Shown: in pieces, positions 17,807 through 26,035 of the stretch
Layout of the letters: each line of letters opens with the position of its first letter
Position numbering within the stretch: the stretch's first letter is position 1
Notes under the pieces: model-generated
Seen by the model: only the letters and a program-made list of their open reading frames with translations
Database searches by the model: none
What the model was told of the DNA's origin: nothing
Program-made: the position numbers and the translations under genes
NCBI GenBank assembly: GCA_028278205.1
Contig: JANQES010000117.1
Span: forward strand, 1 to 64,000
Source of the DNA: Rhodothermales bacterium
Lineage (GTDB): Bacteria; Bacteroidota; Rhodothermia; Rhodothermales; Bin80
Direction of reading: 5' to 3'
Length of the DNA stretch: 64,000 nucleotides

Positions 17807-18577
17807 ATGACTGCTTACAGTACTGCCGAGCGACACGTCCATACGATGCAGATTCTCAAGGAGCAGGGACACACGTCTGTGTCGAAGTTGAGCAAAGAAC
17901 TGGGCGTCTCGGAAGTGACGATTCGCAAGGATCTGCGCGCGCTCGAACAACGCAAATTGTTGGTCCGTACGCATGGCGGCGCGGTACTGATCGATCATTA
18001 CATGTACGACCTGCCCTTCGACGAAAAATCGCAGCAGCACGCCGAGGAAAAGCGGCGCATCGGCAAGGCCGCCGCCGAGCGCGTCGAAGACGGCGACACG
18101 CTCATCCTCAATCCTGGGAGCACCACCGTGCAAGTGGCCCGCCACCTGCGCGGCAAAAAGAACCTGACCATCACCACAAACTCGCTCCACGTAGCCGTCG
18201 AGTTGCTCAGCAACCTGGACGTAGACCTGCTCATGCTCGGCGGCGTCGTGCATGCCACCACGGCGGCCATCGTCGGTCCGTTTGCCGAGAAAATGCTCCA
18301 GCAGCACTCGTTCCGAAAACTCTTCCTGGGCGGCGATGGCTTCGACGTAGACTTTGGCCTTACCACCACCAACGCCCTCGAAGCCCATCTGAACCAGACG
18401 ATGATTCAGGCCGCCCAGGAGATCATTGCCGTCATGGACGCCTCCAAATTTGGACGCCGGGGCCTGAGCCTCATCTGCGGCCTCGCCGATGTCGATACCG
18501 TCATCACAGACAACGGCGTCTCTGCCGAAACCGTGCAACGCCTCGAAGAAAACGGCATCGAGGTCGTCGTGGTGTAG
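17807..18577 (+). CDS. DeoR-family transcriptional regulator
   Basis: A 256-aa protein with an N-terminal DeoR winged helix-turn-helix (MQILKEQGHTSVSKLSKELG then SEVTIRKDLRALE) and a C-terminal sugar-isomerase-like sensor domain (LILNPGSTTVQVARHL, TTNSLHVAVELL, LMLGGVVH, FLGGDGFDVDFGLTT, DASKFGRRG). Start chosen at 17807, where the family-typical AERHVHTMQILKEQG follows; a GTG one codon earlier is possible. It diverges from phnW, so control of phosphonate genes is likely. Usual DeoR effectors are phosphorylated sugars; here a phosphonate intermediate such as phosphonoacetaldehyde would be a natural analogue, which is inference. Confidence 0.93.
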   Translation: MTAYSTAERHVHTMQILKEQGHTSVSKLSKELGVSEVTIRKDLRALEQRKLLVRTHGGAVLIDHYMYDLPFDEKSQQHAEEKRRIGKAAAERVEDGDTLILNPGSTTVQVARHLRGKKNLTITTNSLHVAVELLSNLDVDLLMLGGVVHATTAAIVGPFAEKMLQQHSFRKLFLGGDGFDVDFGLTTTNALEAHLNQTMIQAAQEIIAVMDASKFGRRGLSLICGLADVDTVITDNGVSAETVQRLEENGIEVVVV

Positions 18578-18587
18578 GGATGCCTAT

Positions 18588-18632
18588 GTGCTGCGTATTG
18601 CGTATGGGTGCCAATAGATACGCAGTACGCAC
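18588..18632. repeat. Inverted element of TACGCAATACGC type
   Basis: GTGCTGCGTATTGCGTAT (18588-18605) pairs with ATACGCAGTACGCAC (18618-18632). It follows the DeoR stop codon. The same word family occurs at 36817-36859. It may serve as a weak terminator for the DeoR gene, but no T-tract is present. Confidence 0.6.
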
Positions 18633-18696
18633 TACGAAGTACCTGGCGCATGGACAAGGCGGGAACGCCTGGCTCAATTTTTCTCCTTGAAAGTTC

Positions 18697-20226
18697 TTAG
18701 TTGCCCGTCACCGATTTCCAGTTCGGATCGACGATGGGGAAAGGCATTTTATTGGAATTGCTTTTCATGAGATGAACCGTCATGTACGGGTTCACGGTCG
18801 AGACGTTCAGCGACAGGGTGTCGAGGACGGTTTCGTTGATCGTGATGTCGTGGAAGGCCGCGATGCTATCGACGTAACTGGCCAGCGACTCCTGCATCAT
18901 TTTTTGCTTGATCCGGTTTTTGTCCTTCGCGCTCAATCGATCATAGGGATAAAAATCGCCTTCGATGGTTGCGTCTTTCTGCTCATAATACGCCTTGACC
19001 TCCGCCTCGGTGATGGCCGTTGAATCCAAGAGGATTTTTCGATATTCCTGGAACAGCCATTTATCGTTCCACAAGGCGAGCGATCGCTGGTACTGCACCT
19101 GTTCATCCAGACGTTCCTCCGCTGCCATGTCGAGAAAGACGGCATCGCGCACCACCAGGGCCACTACGTCGGCCAGTCGGGCTTTGAATGCGTGCGGATC
19201 CCGCGCTCTCAAGCTATAGCGCCCGGGGGTAAAGTGCTCCAGAAAGGTCCGGATGGTCCAGGCTTGATCGTCGAATTGAACCAGCGGCGTCTCGTAGTTT
19301 TCGATGAGTTGCTCTGTAAAGGAGGTATCCCACTGCTGATCTTCGAGGTAATACAAGAGGTTGCGCACCGGGGTCTCGTGCTGGTACCAGGCCCACAAGG
19401 CTTCGGTGAGAATCTCGAAGCCCTGCCGCCGGGTGACCACCTGAAGCGGCTCCATGGTCTCGGCCACGAAGGCGGTGGCTAATTCCATGGCTTTCTTGTT
19501 GTAGAGAATCTTTCGGTAGGTCGGCGCTTTTTGGACGTAGTCGGCCTCGCTCAACGGCTGCCGTTCGATAGCCGTCACTTCGAAGATGAACCATTGCTCC
19601 TGGTATCGGATCGGCTTCGACGGCGTGTTGATGTCCAGATCCTTCAACACGTCGAGGATGGCAGGCTCGATGTCTTCGGCCTTGACAAAGGGCGATTTCA
19701 GGTTTCCTTCGGAAAGATTTAACTCTGAAAACGCCTCCCTCTTCGCCTCCAACGTGGCCTCGTAGCCCTGAGCGAGAACCTGCTCGTACAGGTCGTGGGC
19801 CTCCTCTTCGCTGCGCGCGGGCAGGAATCGAAACTGAAAGCTAACGGCGGCGCGGCTGATTTCATCGCGTATTTCTTCCTCAGTCACTTCGACCTTCGCG
19901 AGGGCTTTTTCTTCGAACACCCGCTCGATCAACAACTCCTCGCGCAACGTGTGCATCGCGTACACGACAGCCTGCGCCGTATCGAGGTTGATCTTCTCGG
20001 CCTCCAGCGCCAGGATTTTCTCGAAGATCATGAAATTTAAATAGGCGCGGCGCGGATCCTCCCCCCGCCGGAGATGGCCGTGGCCGAATTCATAGTTTAA
20101 CTGGAATTCTTCGGCAGTGATGACCTCGTCGTCGATCCGGGCAAGAACAACTTCTTCGTCCTGCTGCGCTTCATGGCAACCCGCGACGGCGAGCAGGAAG
20201 GCGGTAAGGAAGAAGAGACGTTTCAT
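18697..20226 (-). CDS. Parvulin/SurA-like lipoprotein
   Basis: A 509-aa periplasmic lipoprotein. The signal peptide ends in the lipobox LLAVAGC (Cys17). An N-terminal SurA-like segment (ARIDDEVITAEEFQLNYEF) precedes a helical region and a divergent PpiC-like region (about 125-240: EEIRDEISRAAVSFQFRFL, FSELNLSEGNLKSPF), then a long helical tail. Canonical rotamase residues are hard to identify, so chaperone activity is more probable than isomerase activity. It is last in the secretion-related series and may assist outer-membrane protein assembly. The N-terminus resembles other Bacteroidota foldases; the identity is moderately sure. Confidence 0.75.
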   Translation of the reverse strand: MKRLFFLTAFLLAVAGCHEAQQDEEVVLARIDDEVITAEEFQLNYEFGHGHLRRGEDPRRAYLNFMIFEKILALEAEKINLDTAQAVVYAMHTLREELLIERVFEEKALAKVEVTEEEIRDEISRAAVSFQFRFLPARSEEEAHDLYEQVLAQGYEATLEAKREAFSELNLSEGNLKSPFVKAEDIEPAILDVLKDLDINTPSKPIRYQEQWFIFEVTAIERQPLSEADYVQKAPTYRKILYNKKAMELATAFVAETMEPLQVVTRRQGFEILTEALWAWYQHETPVRNLLYYLEDQQWDTSFTEQLIENYETPLVQFDDQAWTIRTFLEHFTPGRYSLRARDPHAFKARLADVVALVVRDAVFLDMAAEERLDEQVQYQRSLALWNDKWLFQEYRKILLDSTAITEAEVKAYYEQKDATIEGDFYPYDRLSAKDKNRIKQKMMQESLASYVDSIAAFHDITINETVLDTLSLNVSTVNPYMTVHLMKSNSNKMPFPIVDPNWKSVTGN

Positions 20227-20288
20227 CGGATCAGGACGGTGGCGTTTTGATGAGCGTGTCTACAAACATGAGTCATCCCGATTTTTCA

Positions 20289-20314
20289 GCCCCGTAGGGG
20301 CGTCCTGTTTGTAG
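20289..20314. repeat. Palindromic CCCCGTAGGGGCG repeat
   Basis: A single forward copy of the element found four times at 7721-7888: GCCCCGTAGGGGCG, then TCCTGTTTGTAG. It lies just beyond the terminator of the PPC-repeat gene. Confidence 0.7.
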
Positions 20315-20322
20315 TACATAAG

Positions 20323-20360
20323 ATAAAAAGGAGCCGGCCCGAAAACCGGCTCCTTTTTAT
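20323..20360 (-). terminator. Strong hairpin terminator of the PPC-repeat gene
   Basis: ATAAAAAGGAGCCGG (20323-20337) pairs perfectly with CCGGCTCCTTTTTAT (20346-20360) around an 8-nt loop. It begins 17 bp after the stop codon of the minus-strand T9SS gene and ends in a T-tract on that strand, so the parvulin-like gene downstream probably has its own promoter. Confidence 0.85.
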
Positions 20361-20376
20361 GCAGAAGCGAAGGATG

Positions 20377-23300
20377 CTACTTGATCAAGAGCATCTTTTT
20401 GGTTTGCACGAAATCGCCCGCGCGCAGTTGATAGAAATACACGCCCGAAGCAAGCCGCGAGGCATCGAACGTGATGGCGTGCTGGCCGCTCGGCTGGAGT
20501 TGATTGACCAGCATAGCCACCCGTTGCCCGAGTATGTTGTAGACGGCCAGCGTGATCTCCCTGGCTTCGGGCACCGTGTAGGTGATGGTCGTCGACGGGT
20601 TGAACGGGTTGGGGTAGTTTTGATGGAGCGCGAACGCCAGCGGCGTTTCCTCCTCGATGTTAGTCACGACGATGGGCGTGCCGTCCATCTTGGTGACGGT
20701 CAGGTTGTATTCGCCGCGCGAGGGGTCGCGGTCGGTGCCGCCGCCGTTGGTGCCTTCGTTGAAGTCCTGCGAGCGGAGCAAGACGTAGACTGTGGTGTCT
20801 GACGAGGCGATGAACTCGATCCGGGAATGCCAGTCGAATCCGCCGTCGTCATTGTCGTCGATCATTACACCATCGGCATTATACAGCTCCATGAAGCCGT
20901 CGTAGTCGCGCGGCCAGAGCGGGCCGTCTACGGGCGACGACTCGGCCACGAGAGTATCGCCGGCGCTGAGGTCAAACCTGTAGTAGTCCAGGTCATTGCC
21001 GAAGCGCGCCGTGAGGTCATCCTCAGCCGGATTCCAGGGGAAGGCGGCGTTGTAGAGCATGTAGGTCTCGGCTTCGCCTGGTTTGTTGAACTCTTGCGCG
21101 CCGATGGCGTCGGCTTCCTCGATGGTGTTGTTGGGTTCGCCTTTGTCCTTCAACGTGGAGATATCACGCCCTTTCACCCCGACTTTGTAGGCCCCGGCGG
21201 AGCCGTCGCCGTCGAGTTGGAGGAAGTAATCGCCCGTTTCATCGGGGATGATGTTGAGCTTGAGGTTGCTGCCCGAATAGCGGGTGTTGTAGCCCGTGCT
21301 ACTCTCGTTGAGCAGGTTGGTGCCGGTGTCGCTGGCTTTGAAGAGCTTCGCGGAGAACTCCCCGCCGTAGCCGTCGTCGGGCTTGATGGTCCGCACGTGG
21401 TAGATATTATCGGCCACGAGCGAGAGCTTGAAGATGTCCGTGGCATCGCCATCCTCAAACGTGGCATCGACGAAGCCGGGCGTCAGCGCATTGCCGTCGG
21501 CTTCGGCGAAGGAGTTGTTGGGTTCGATCTCCGCCGATGTCACATCGATGTTGAGGATGTAATCGCCTCGGTTCATGCTGCGGTCGTCGGCGTTGTCCGG
21601 GTTTCTACTGGTGCGCACCTGCACGTAGACCGGGCCGTCGGCGGCAGCGGTATGGGTTGCTCTCGAATACCAGTCATTGCCGCCGTCGTCGTCGTTGACG
21701 AGTTCTCCGGTGCCGTCGGCGTCCAGAATCACGATGCGGGTGTCGGTGTCGCGGCTCCAGTCGTCGCCGCCGACGGGTTTGGTCTCGGCCACGAGGGTCT
21801 GACCAGCGACAAGCTGGACGCGGTACCAATCTTCATCGCCGAAGAAACGCGGATGCGCCGGTCTGGACAGGACGAATAGTTGATCCGCCCCGAAGGCCTG
21901 GTAGTCGCCTTGCGCATCGGCGTCGGTCTTCGAGTTGTTGGGCTCGCCTTTGTGGTTGAGCGCGTAGTACTCCTCGTTGATCCGCGAGGTGATCTTATAC
22001 GGCCCCGGATTGCCCGAAATCTTCAGGTAATAGGGCTTCGTCTCACGAGGAATGATGTTGGCGATCTTGAAGTTGTCGCCGCTGTAGTTATCCGGCCACC
22101 CGCTTTCGTCGAGCAACGTCGTGCCGTTGATTTCGTCGAAGAATTCGACGGTCAGCGCCCCGCCCGTTTCGTTATCCAGAGACCGGAACGAATAGAGCTT
22201 GCCGGCTTCGAGCACGAACGTGAAGAAGTCGGTGTCGTCGGCGCCCAACCCGGCCTCGTAGATGTTGCCGAGGGCGATCAGGTTGGCCGTTTCGAAGGTA
22301 TCGTTGCCTTCGGTTTCTTCGAAAGGCTCGCCGCCGGAGAGCGTGTAGAAGCCCACGTCGGTGTCGTTCGCGGCATTGACCATGATGACGTACTGCCCAG
22401 CCTCGCCAGCCGTGTGCGAGATACCGGTACTGCTGGTCGCGATCTCGGCGCCGCTCGGATCCAACAACGTCATTTCTCCGGCGAAATCATCGACGATTTC
22501 CTGGCTTCCGCTGAGCGTCAGCGTCAGTTCGAAGCCTTCGCCGACGTTGAAGTAGTAATGATCGACGTCGCCGGAGGGGAAGATCGCGCCGGTGCGCGCG
22601 GCGGCGCCGGGGCCTACTTCGAGCGCATCCTGGCCCGTCGCGTCGGCGAGCGCATCATCCGGCTCGTTGGCCACCAATCCGTCGAAAATCTCGCCTTTAT
22701 CGACCACGCCGAACTCGTAATCCCCGGCAGAAGCGGACGACAGTTTGATCAGATACGCGCCGGATTCTTCCGGAATAAAGCCGGAAATCAAGAAGTCGTT
22801 GTTGCCCGCATTGCCCGCCGGATTGTCGGTGAGCAGGTTGGCCGTCACGTCGGTGCCGCCCACATTGTCCGATTCAAACTCGCGAACGATTTCGACCTGA
22901 ATGTCGTCGCCGACGGTCGAGTTCTGGGTGAACAGCGTGTACATCCGCTGGGCATGCAAGAACACGCGATAGTAATCGTCATCGCCTGCATCGGAGAACG
23001 AACCGACGACGACGGTGTCGGCGCGAGCCCCGATGGAGGTGGCGTCGGCGACGGTGTTGTTGGGTTCGACCTCCGCCGGGTCGATGACGTACTGATGCAC
23101 GTAGATGTCGTACATGAACCGGCCCGGATCGCGGTTATCGACCGACTGCGTGGGATCGCGCGTGGCCGACGCCCAGGCCGAGACCCACAGCCACATCGGC
23201 GCACCCTCATCCTCGGGCAGAACGTCGTAGACGATCCGGCAATGGATGTTGTTGGGATCACCGTCGGTGGTCTGCGTCTCGCGCGCGCCGTCGTCATTGT

Positions 23301-24483
23301 CAATTCGTTCGTCGGTGTAGTCGGCGTTGAAGAGGCGGCAGCGGGAGTCGGTCCAGCGGGTGTTGCCCGGCCCGATGGAGCCGTCCGGATCGCGATACCA
23401 GCCATAGTACGGCAGCGTCTCGATGACCATCCTGTGGCCGGCCTGGAGGCCCTCAATCCGATAATGATCCACGTCCTCGTCGCCCTGCGCCAGCAACTGC
23501 GGGAAGGCCGTGTTGCCTTGCGTGGGCCGGATTTCGTTGTACGGATCAGTGGGTTTTACAATTTTGACCGTATCGGCGTTAAAGGCCATGAAGGTGCGCA
23601 CGACCCCGTCGGGCGGTAGCGCCGAGTCTTCGTTGAGCAGAGCATCCTGGAAGGTCTGGTTGGGCTCGGCCTTGCTCATCCAGGGCTCCATGTCGATGGC
23701 ATAGGCCGAGAAGTGATAGGTCCCGGTGCCACCGAGCGAGTTGATAGACTTGGGGCTGCCGCCGCCTTCGCCGTTGTAGATAAACAGGTAAAAATCGCCG
23801 GTCAACTGTTCGCCCGTGGCCGGATCGATGGGCGAGACCCAGCCGGTGAGGCGGAAATCGCCAGAGTTGGCGCGGTGGTCGGTGGTCTCGCCCAGGATGT
23901 CGCCTCTGATCTGGTCGTTGCCGTCGAGGCCGTTGAACCCGATCACAAAGGTGGTATCGAGGTCCGACTCGTGGAAGAGCCGCATGCTCACGCCGAGGTC
24001 GCTATCGTCGAAGTTGACGTCGCCGGGGTAAGAGTGACTGCCGCCGAAGTAGTACATCTTGGTGGTATCGACGGTGAAGCGGTAGACGTCGAAGTCGCCG
24101 TCGGTAAAGGTAGCATTGATCAGGCCGCCGGTGAACTCGCCGTCGCCCCGATGACCCGGATTGGCCAGCACGTCGTTGATGTTGTCGGCGGTGGGGAAGA
24201 AGTCGTTGGGCTCGATTTCGGACCGGACGACGTAGTGGTCATCGAGCGTCCGGTTGAAGAAGAACCGTTTGGCATCGCGCGCCGCCCGGTAGGCCGCTGC
24301 CGCTTTTTGCAGCATGACGGGATCATCGCCGTGCTTGGCGATGATTTCCTCGTAATTCGGCCCGTATTGCTGTTCCAGAAGCTGCTGGTTGGCCCGGTCG
24401 ATCTTTTGAACCTGCGCCGCTGCCGAACTGCACGTCACGATGATCAATACCAGGCTAACCAGAAATGTTGTAGCGATTTTCAT
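20377..24483 (-). CDS. Large secreted multi-PPC-domain protein with T9SS sorting domain
   Basis: A 1368-aa cargo. Signal peptide of about 23 residues (LVLIIVTCSSAAAQ). At least eight pre-peptidase C-terminal (PPC) type beta-sandwich modules follow, each announced by a near-repeated word such as EPNDFFPTADNINDV, EPNNTVADATSIGA, EGNDTFETANLIALG, EPNNSKTDADAQGD, EPNNSFAEADGNALT and EPNNTIEEADAIGAQ, and containing DxDxYRF-type strands. The C-terminus (HQNYPNPFNPSTTI, then GQRVAMLVNQ, ending KKMLLIK) is a type IX sorting domain. No peptidase catalytic motif is seen, so this is a surface or released beta-sandwich array, possibly adhesive or polymer-binding. It follows the PorV-like gene. Confidence 0.9.
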   Translation of the reverse strand: MKIATTFLVSLVLIIVTCSSAAAQVQKIDRANQQLLEQQYGPNYEEIIAKHGDDPVMLQKAAAAYRAARDAKRFFFNRTLDDHYVVRSEIEPNDFFPTADNINDVLANPGHRGDGEFTGGLINATFTDGDFDVYRFTVDTTKMYYFGGSHSYPGDVNFDDSDLGVSMRLFHESDLDTTFVIGFNGLDGNDQIRGDILGETTDHRANSGDFRLTGWVSPIDPATGEQLTGDFYLFIYNGEGGGSPKSINSLGGTGTYHFSAYAIDMEPWMSKAEPNQTFQDALLNEDSALPPDGVVRTFMAFNADTVKIVKPTDPYNEIRPTQGNTAFPQLLAQGDEDVDHYRIEGLQAGHRMVIETLPYYGWYRDPDGSIGPGNTRWTDSRCRLFNADYTDERIDNDDGARETQTTDGDPNNIHCRIVYDVLPEDEGAPMWLWVSAWASATRDPTQSVDNRDPGRFMYDIYVHQYVIDPAEVEPNNTVADATSIGARADTVVVGSFSDAGDDDYYRVFLHAQRMYTLFTQNSTVGDDIQVEIVREFESDNVGGTDVTANLLTDNPAGNAGNNDFLISGFIPEESGAYLIKLSSASAGDYEFGVVDKGEIFDGLVANEPDDALADATGQDALEVGPGAAARTGAIFPSGDVDHYYFNVGEGFELTLTLSGSQEIVDDFAGEMTLLDPSGAEIATSSTGISHTAGEAGQYVIMVNAANDTDVGFYTLSGGEPFEETEGNDTFETANLIALGNIYEAGLGADDTDFFTFVLEAGKLYSFRSLDNETGGALTVEFFDEINGTTLLDESGWPDNYSGDNFKIANIIPRETKPYYLKISGNPGPYKITSRINEEYYALNHKGEPNNSKTDADAQGDYQAFGADQLFVLSRPAHPRFFGDEDWYRVQLVAGQTLVAETKPVGGDDWSRDTDTRIVILDADGTGELVNDDDGGNDWYSRATHTAAADGPVYVQVRTSRNPDNADDRSMNRGDYILNIDVTSAEIEPNNSFAEADGNALTPGFVDATFEDGDATDIFKLSLVADNIYHVRTIKPDDGYGGEFSAKLFKASDTGTNLLNESSTGYNTRYSGSNLKLNIIPDETGDYFLQLDGDGSAGAYKVGVKGRDISTLKDKGEPNNTIEEADAIGAQEFNKPGEAETYMLYNAAFPWNPAEDDLTARFGNDLDYYRFDLSAGDTLVAESSPVDGPLWPRDYDGFMELYNADGVMIDDNDDGGFDWHSRIEFIASSDTTVYVLLRSQDFNEGTNGGGTDRDPSRGEYNLTVTKMDGTPIVVTNIEEETPLAFALHQNYPNPFNPSTTITYTVPEAREITLAVYNILGQRVAMLVNQLQPSGQHAITFDASRLASGVYFYQLRAGDFVQTKKMLLIK

Positions 24484-24576
24484 AGCCGCTTGCCTCTTGT
24501 TTTGAATGTTGATGCCTCAATCCGGTAGAACGGCATCGGTGAGGGGGAGGGCCGAAGCCCTTTAAATGGTTTTCCC

Positions 24577-24622
24577 TGTCAAAATTCAAAAAGTGGGGCG
24601 TTGCCCGTTATGAATTTTGACA
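24577..24622 (-). terminator. Inverted repeat downstream of the porV-like gene
   Basis: TGTCAAAATTCA (24577-24588) and TGAATTTTGACA (24611-24622) are perfect 12-bp complements with a 22-nt loop, about 70 bp after the stop codon of the porV-like gene. There is no long T-tract, so termination is uncertain; it may also be a regulatory palindrome for the gene starting at 24483. Confidence 0.45.
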
Positions 24623-24689
24623 CGCCAACGCTCGTCAAGGCGGGACGCGCAGGAAGGCGGTGTAGGGTACCGAGGGTGATGGTCAAAAG

Positions 24690-25718
24690 TCATTGGAGCG
24701 AGATCCCGAGGGTGATCCGGTGGACTTTCTGGAGGAGGCCCCAATCCGAAAACGCGTAATCGAACGCAAACTTGCTTCGATCGCGGAGGATGTATTGCAA
24801 GCCGCCGCCGAGGGTCAGGCCGTTGATGGCGTCTCGTTCGAACAGGTTTTGATAGCCGGCCCGGAAGAAGATCAGATTCCCGAAGCCGTATTCGATGCCC
24901 ATGCTCATGCTCTCGGTAGAGCCCGTGGGATGCATCAGGCTCATCGTGGTCACGAGGTTGCCTTTGCCCGGCAGCGGGGTCTCGTAGGTCAGGCCGAACC
25001 GGAAGATTTGAGGCAGCGGAAAGCCGTCGGTTTTGTACTCGACGGGGATGTTCTCGATGCCCCGGTTGATCAGGTCCGGGTCGATGATGTTGGTGAGGTT
25101 CTTGCCGCCCAGGCGCATATCCGGCCCGAAATTCGAGATACTCGCGCCGATAGCCAGACCGCTGAGCGGCGTCTGATAATAGACGCCGACGTCGAGGGCC
25201 ATCTGGCTGGCGCTTTCCGTCCAGATCCGCTGGCTGATGTATTTGCCCGACACACCCAGCGAGAACGAAGAAATCAACCGGGCCGACACGGACAGGTTGA
25301 CGGCAAAATCCTGGGCATCGTAAAACTCGCCGGTGCCTTCGGGTTCGAGCACCGTTCGTACCTGCTGCTCCGGCACCGCCAGCGAGGTAAAGCTGGCAGC
25401 AACCACCCCGTCGACGAACGGCAACGGCGTGGCGATGGTGAAAAAGTCGAAGTTGGTGTCGGCCAGCCATTCGGCGTGGGTGAACGAGGCCGACAGGCCG
25501 TCGAGATAGGCCAGGCCCGCCGGGTTCCAGTAGATCATCTCGGATTGCCCGGCCATCGCTGTGTAACTGCCGCCCATCGCGATAGCCCGCGCCCCGATGC
25601 CGATCTCCAGAAAAGCCGCCGCCACCGTCCCCTTGTTCGACACATTAGTGACGAAATCCTGGCTCGCTGCCGGCTGCGCCAGCGCCAGCATCAGGATGAG
25701 ACCGAGGATGGTTTTCAA
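24690..25718 (-). CDS. porV: PorV/PorQ-family outer-membrane protein
   Basis: About 342 aa. An N-terminal signal peptide (LILMLALAQPAASQ) leads into the family signature FLEIGIGARAIAMGGSYTAMAG and IYWNPAGLAYLDG, then an FadL-like beta-barrel ending in RITLGISLQ. The frame is open back to 26039, but the upstream 100 residues are encoded by repeat sequence, so the TTG at 25718 just before the signal peptide is preferred. PorV shuttles cargo from the type IX translocon to the attachment complex. Here it sits between two T9SS cargo genes and behind a TonB receptor, in keeping with a dedicated export role. Confidence 0.85.
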   Translation of the reverse strand: MKTILGLILMLALAQPAASQDFVTNVSNKGTVAAAFLEIGIGARAIAMGGSYTAMAGQSEMIYWNPAGLAYLDGLSASFTHAEWLADTNFDFFTIATPLPFVDGVVAASFTSLAVPEQQVRTVLEPEGTGEFYDAQDFAVNLSVSARLISSFSLGVSGKYISQRIWTESASQMALDVGVYYQTPLSGLAIGASISNFGPDMRLGGKNLTNIIDPDLINRGIENIPVEYKTDGFPLPQIFRFGLTYETPLPGKGNLVTTMSLMHPTGSTESMSMGIEYGFGNLIFFRAGYQNLFERDAINGLTLGGGLQYILRDRSKFAFDYAFSDWGLLQKVHRITLGISLQ

Positions 25719-25737
25719 GGGCGTGTATACCCTGAAA

Positions 25738-25925
25738 GGAACGAGAGAGCGAGAGGGAGAAAGGGCGTGGGGGTGTTTTTGAATGGCGAATAACGAATGT
25801 CGAATAGCGAATGTAGAAGGTGTTGACAAAACCCTCGACATTCGACATTCCTTGTTCGATATTCGACATTCCTGATTTTCTCCCTTTCGCCCTTTCGCCC
25901 TTTCCCCCACTCCCCCTTTCCACAT
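25738..25925. repeat. Composite inverted element of GAATGTCGAATA type
   Basis: Inner arms: GAATGGCGAATAACGAATG and following words at 25781-25818, with inverted copies (GACATTCGACATTCC, GATATTCGACATTCC) at 25835-25872. Outer arms: a purine-rich run at about 25742-25768 (GAGGGAGAAAGGGCG) and a pyrimidine-rich run at 25877-25925 with CCCTTTCGCC repeated. It lies upstream of the porV-like start, inside the 318-bp gap to the 1303-aa gene. Confidence 0.7.
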
Positions 25926-26035
25926 CGATGACGTATATCCCGTTGAAAACCGCGCGGGCACGGCTTCAAACGGTCTATCGAGCAATCGTCTTGGTGTACG
26001 CATGGCGCTATGCTCAGAATGCGGTTGGCGGCTGC

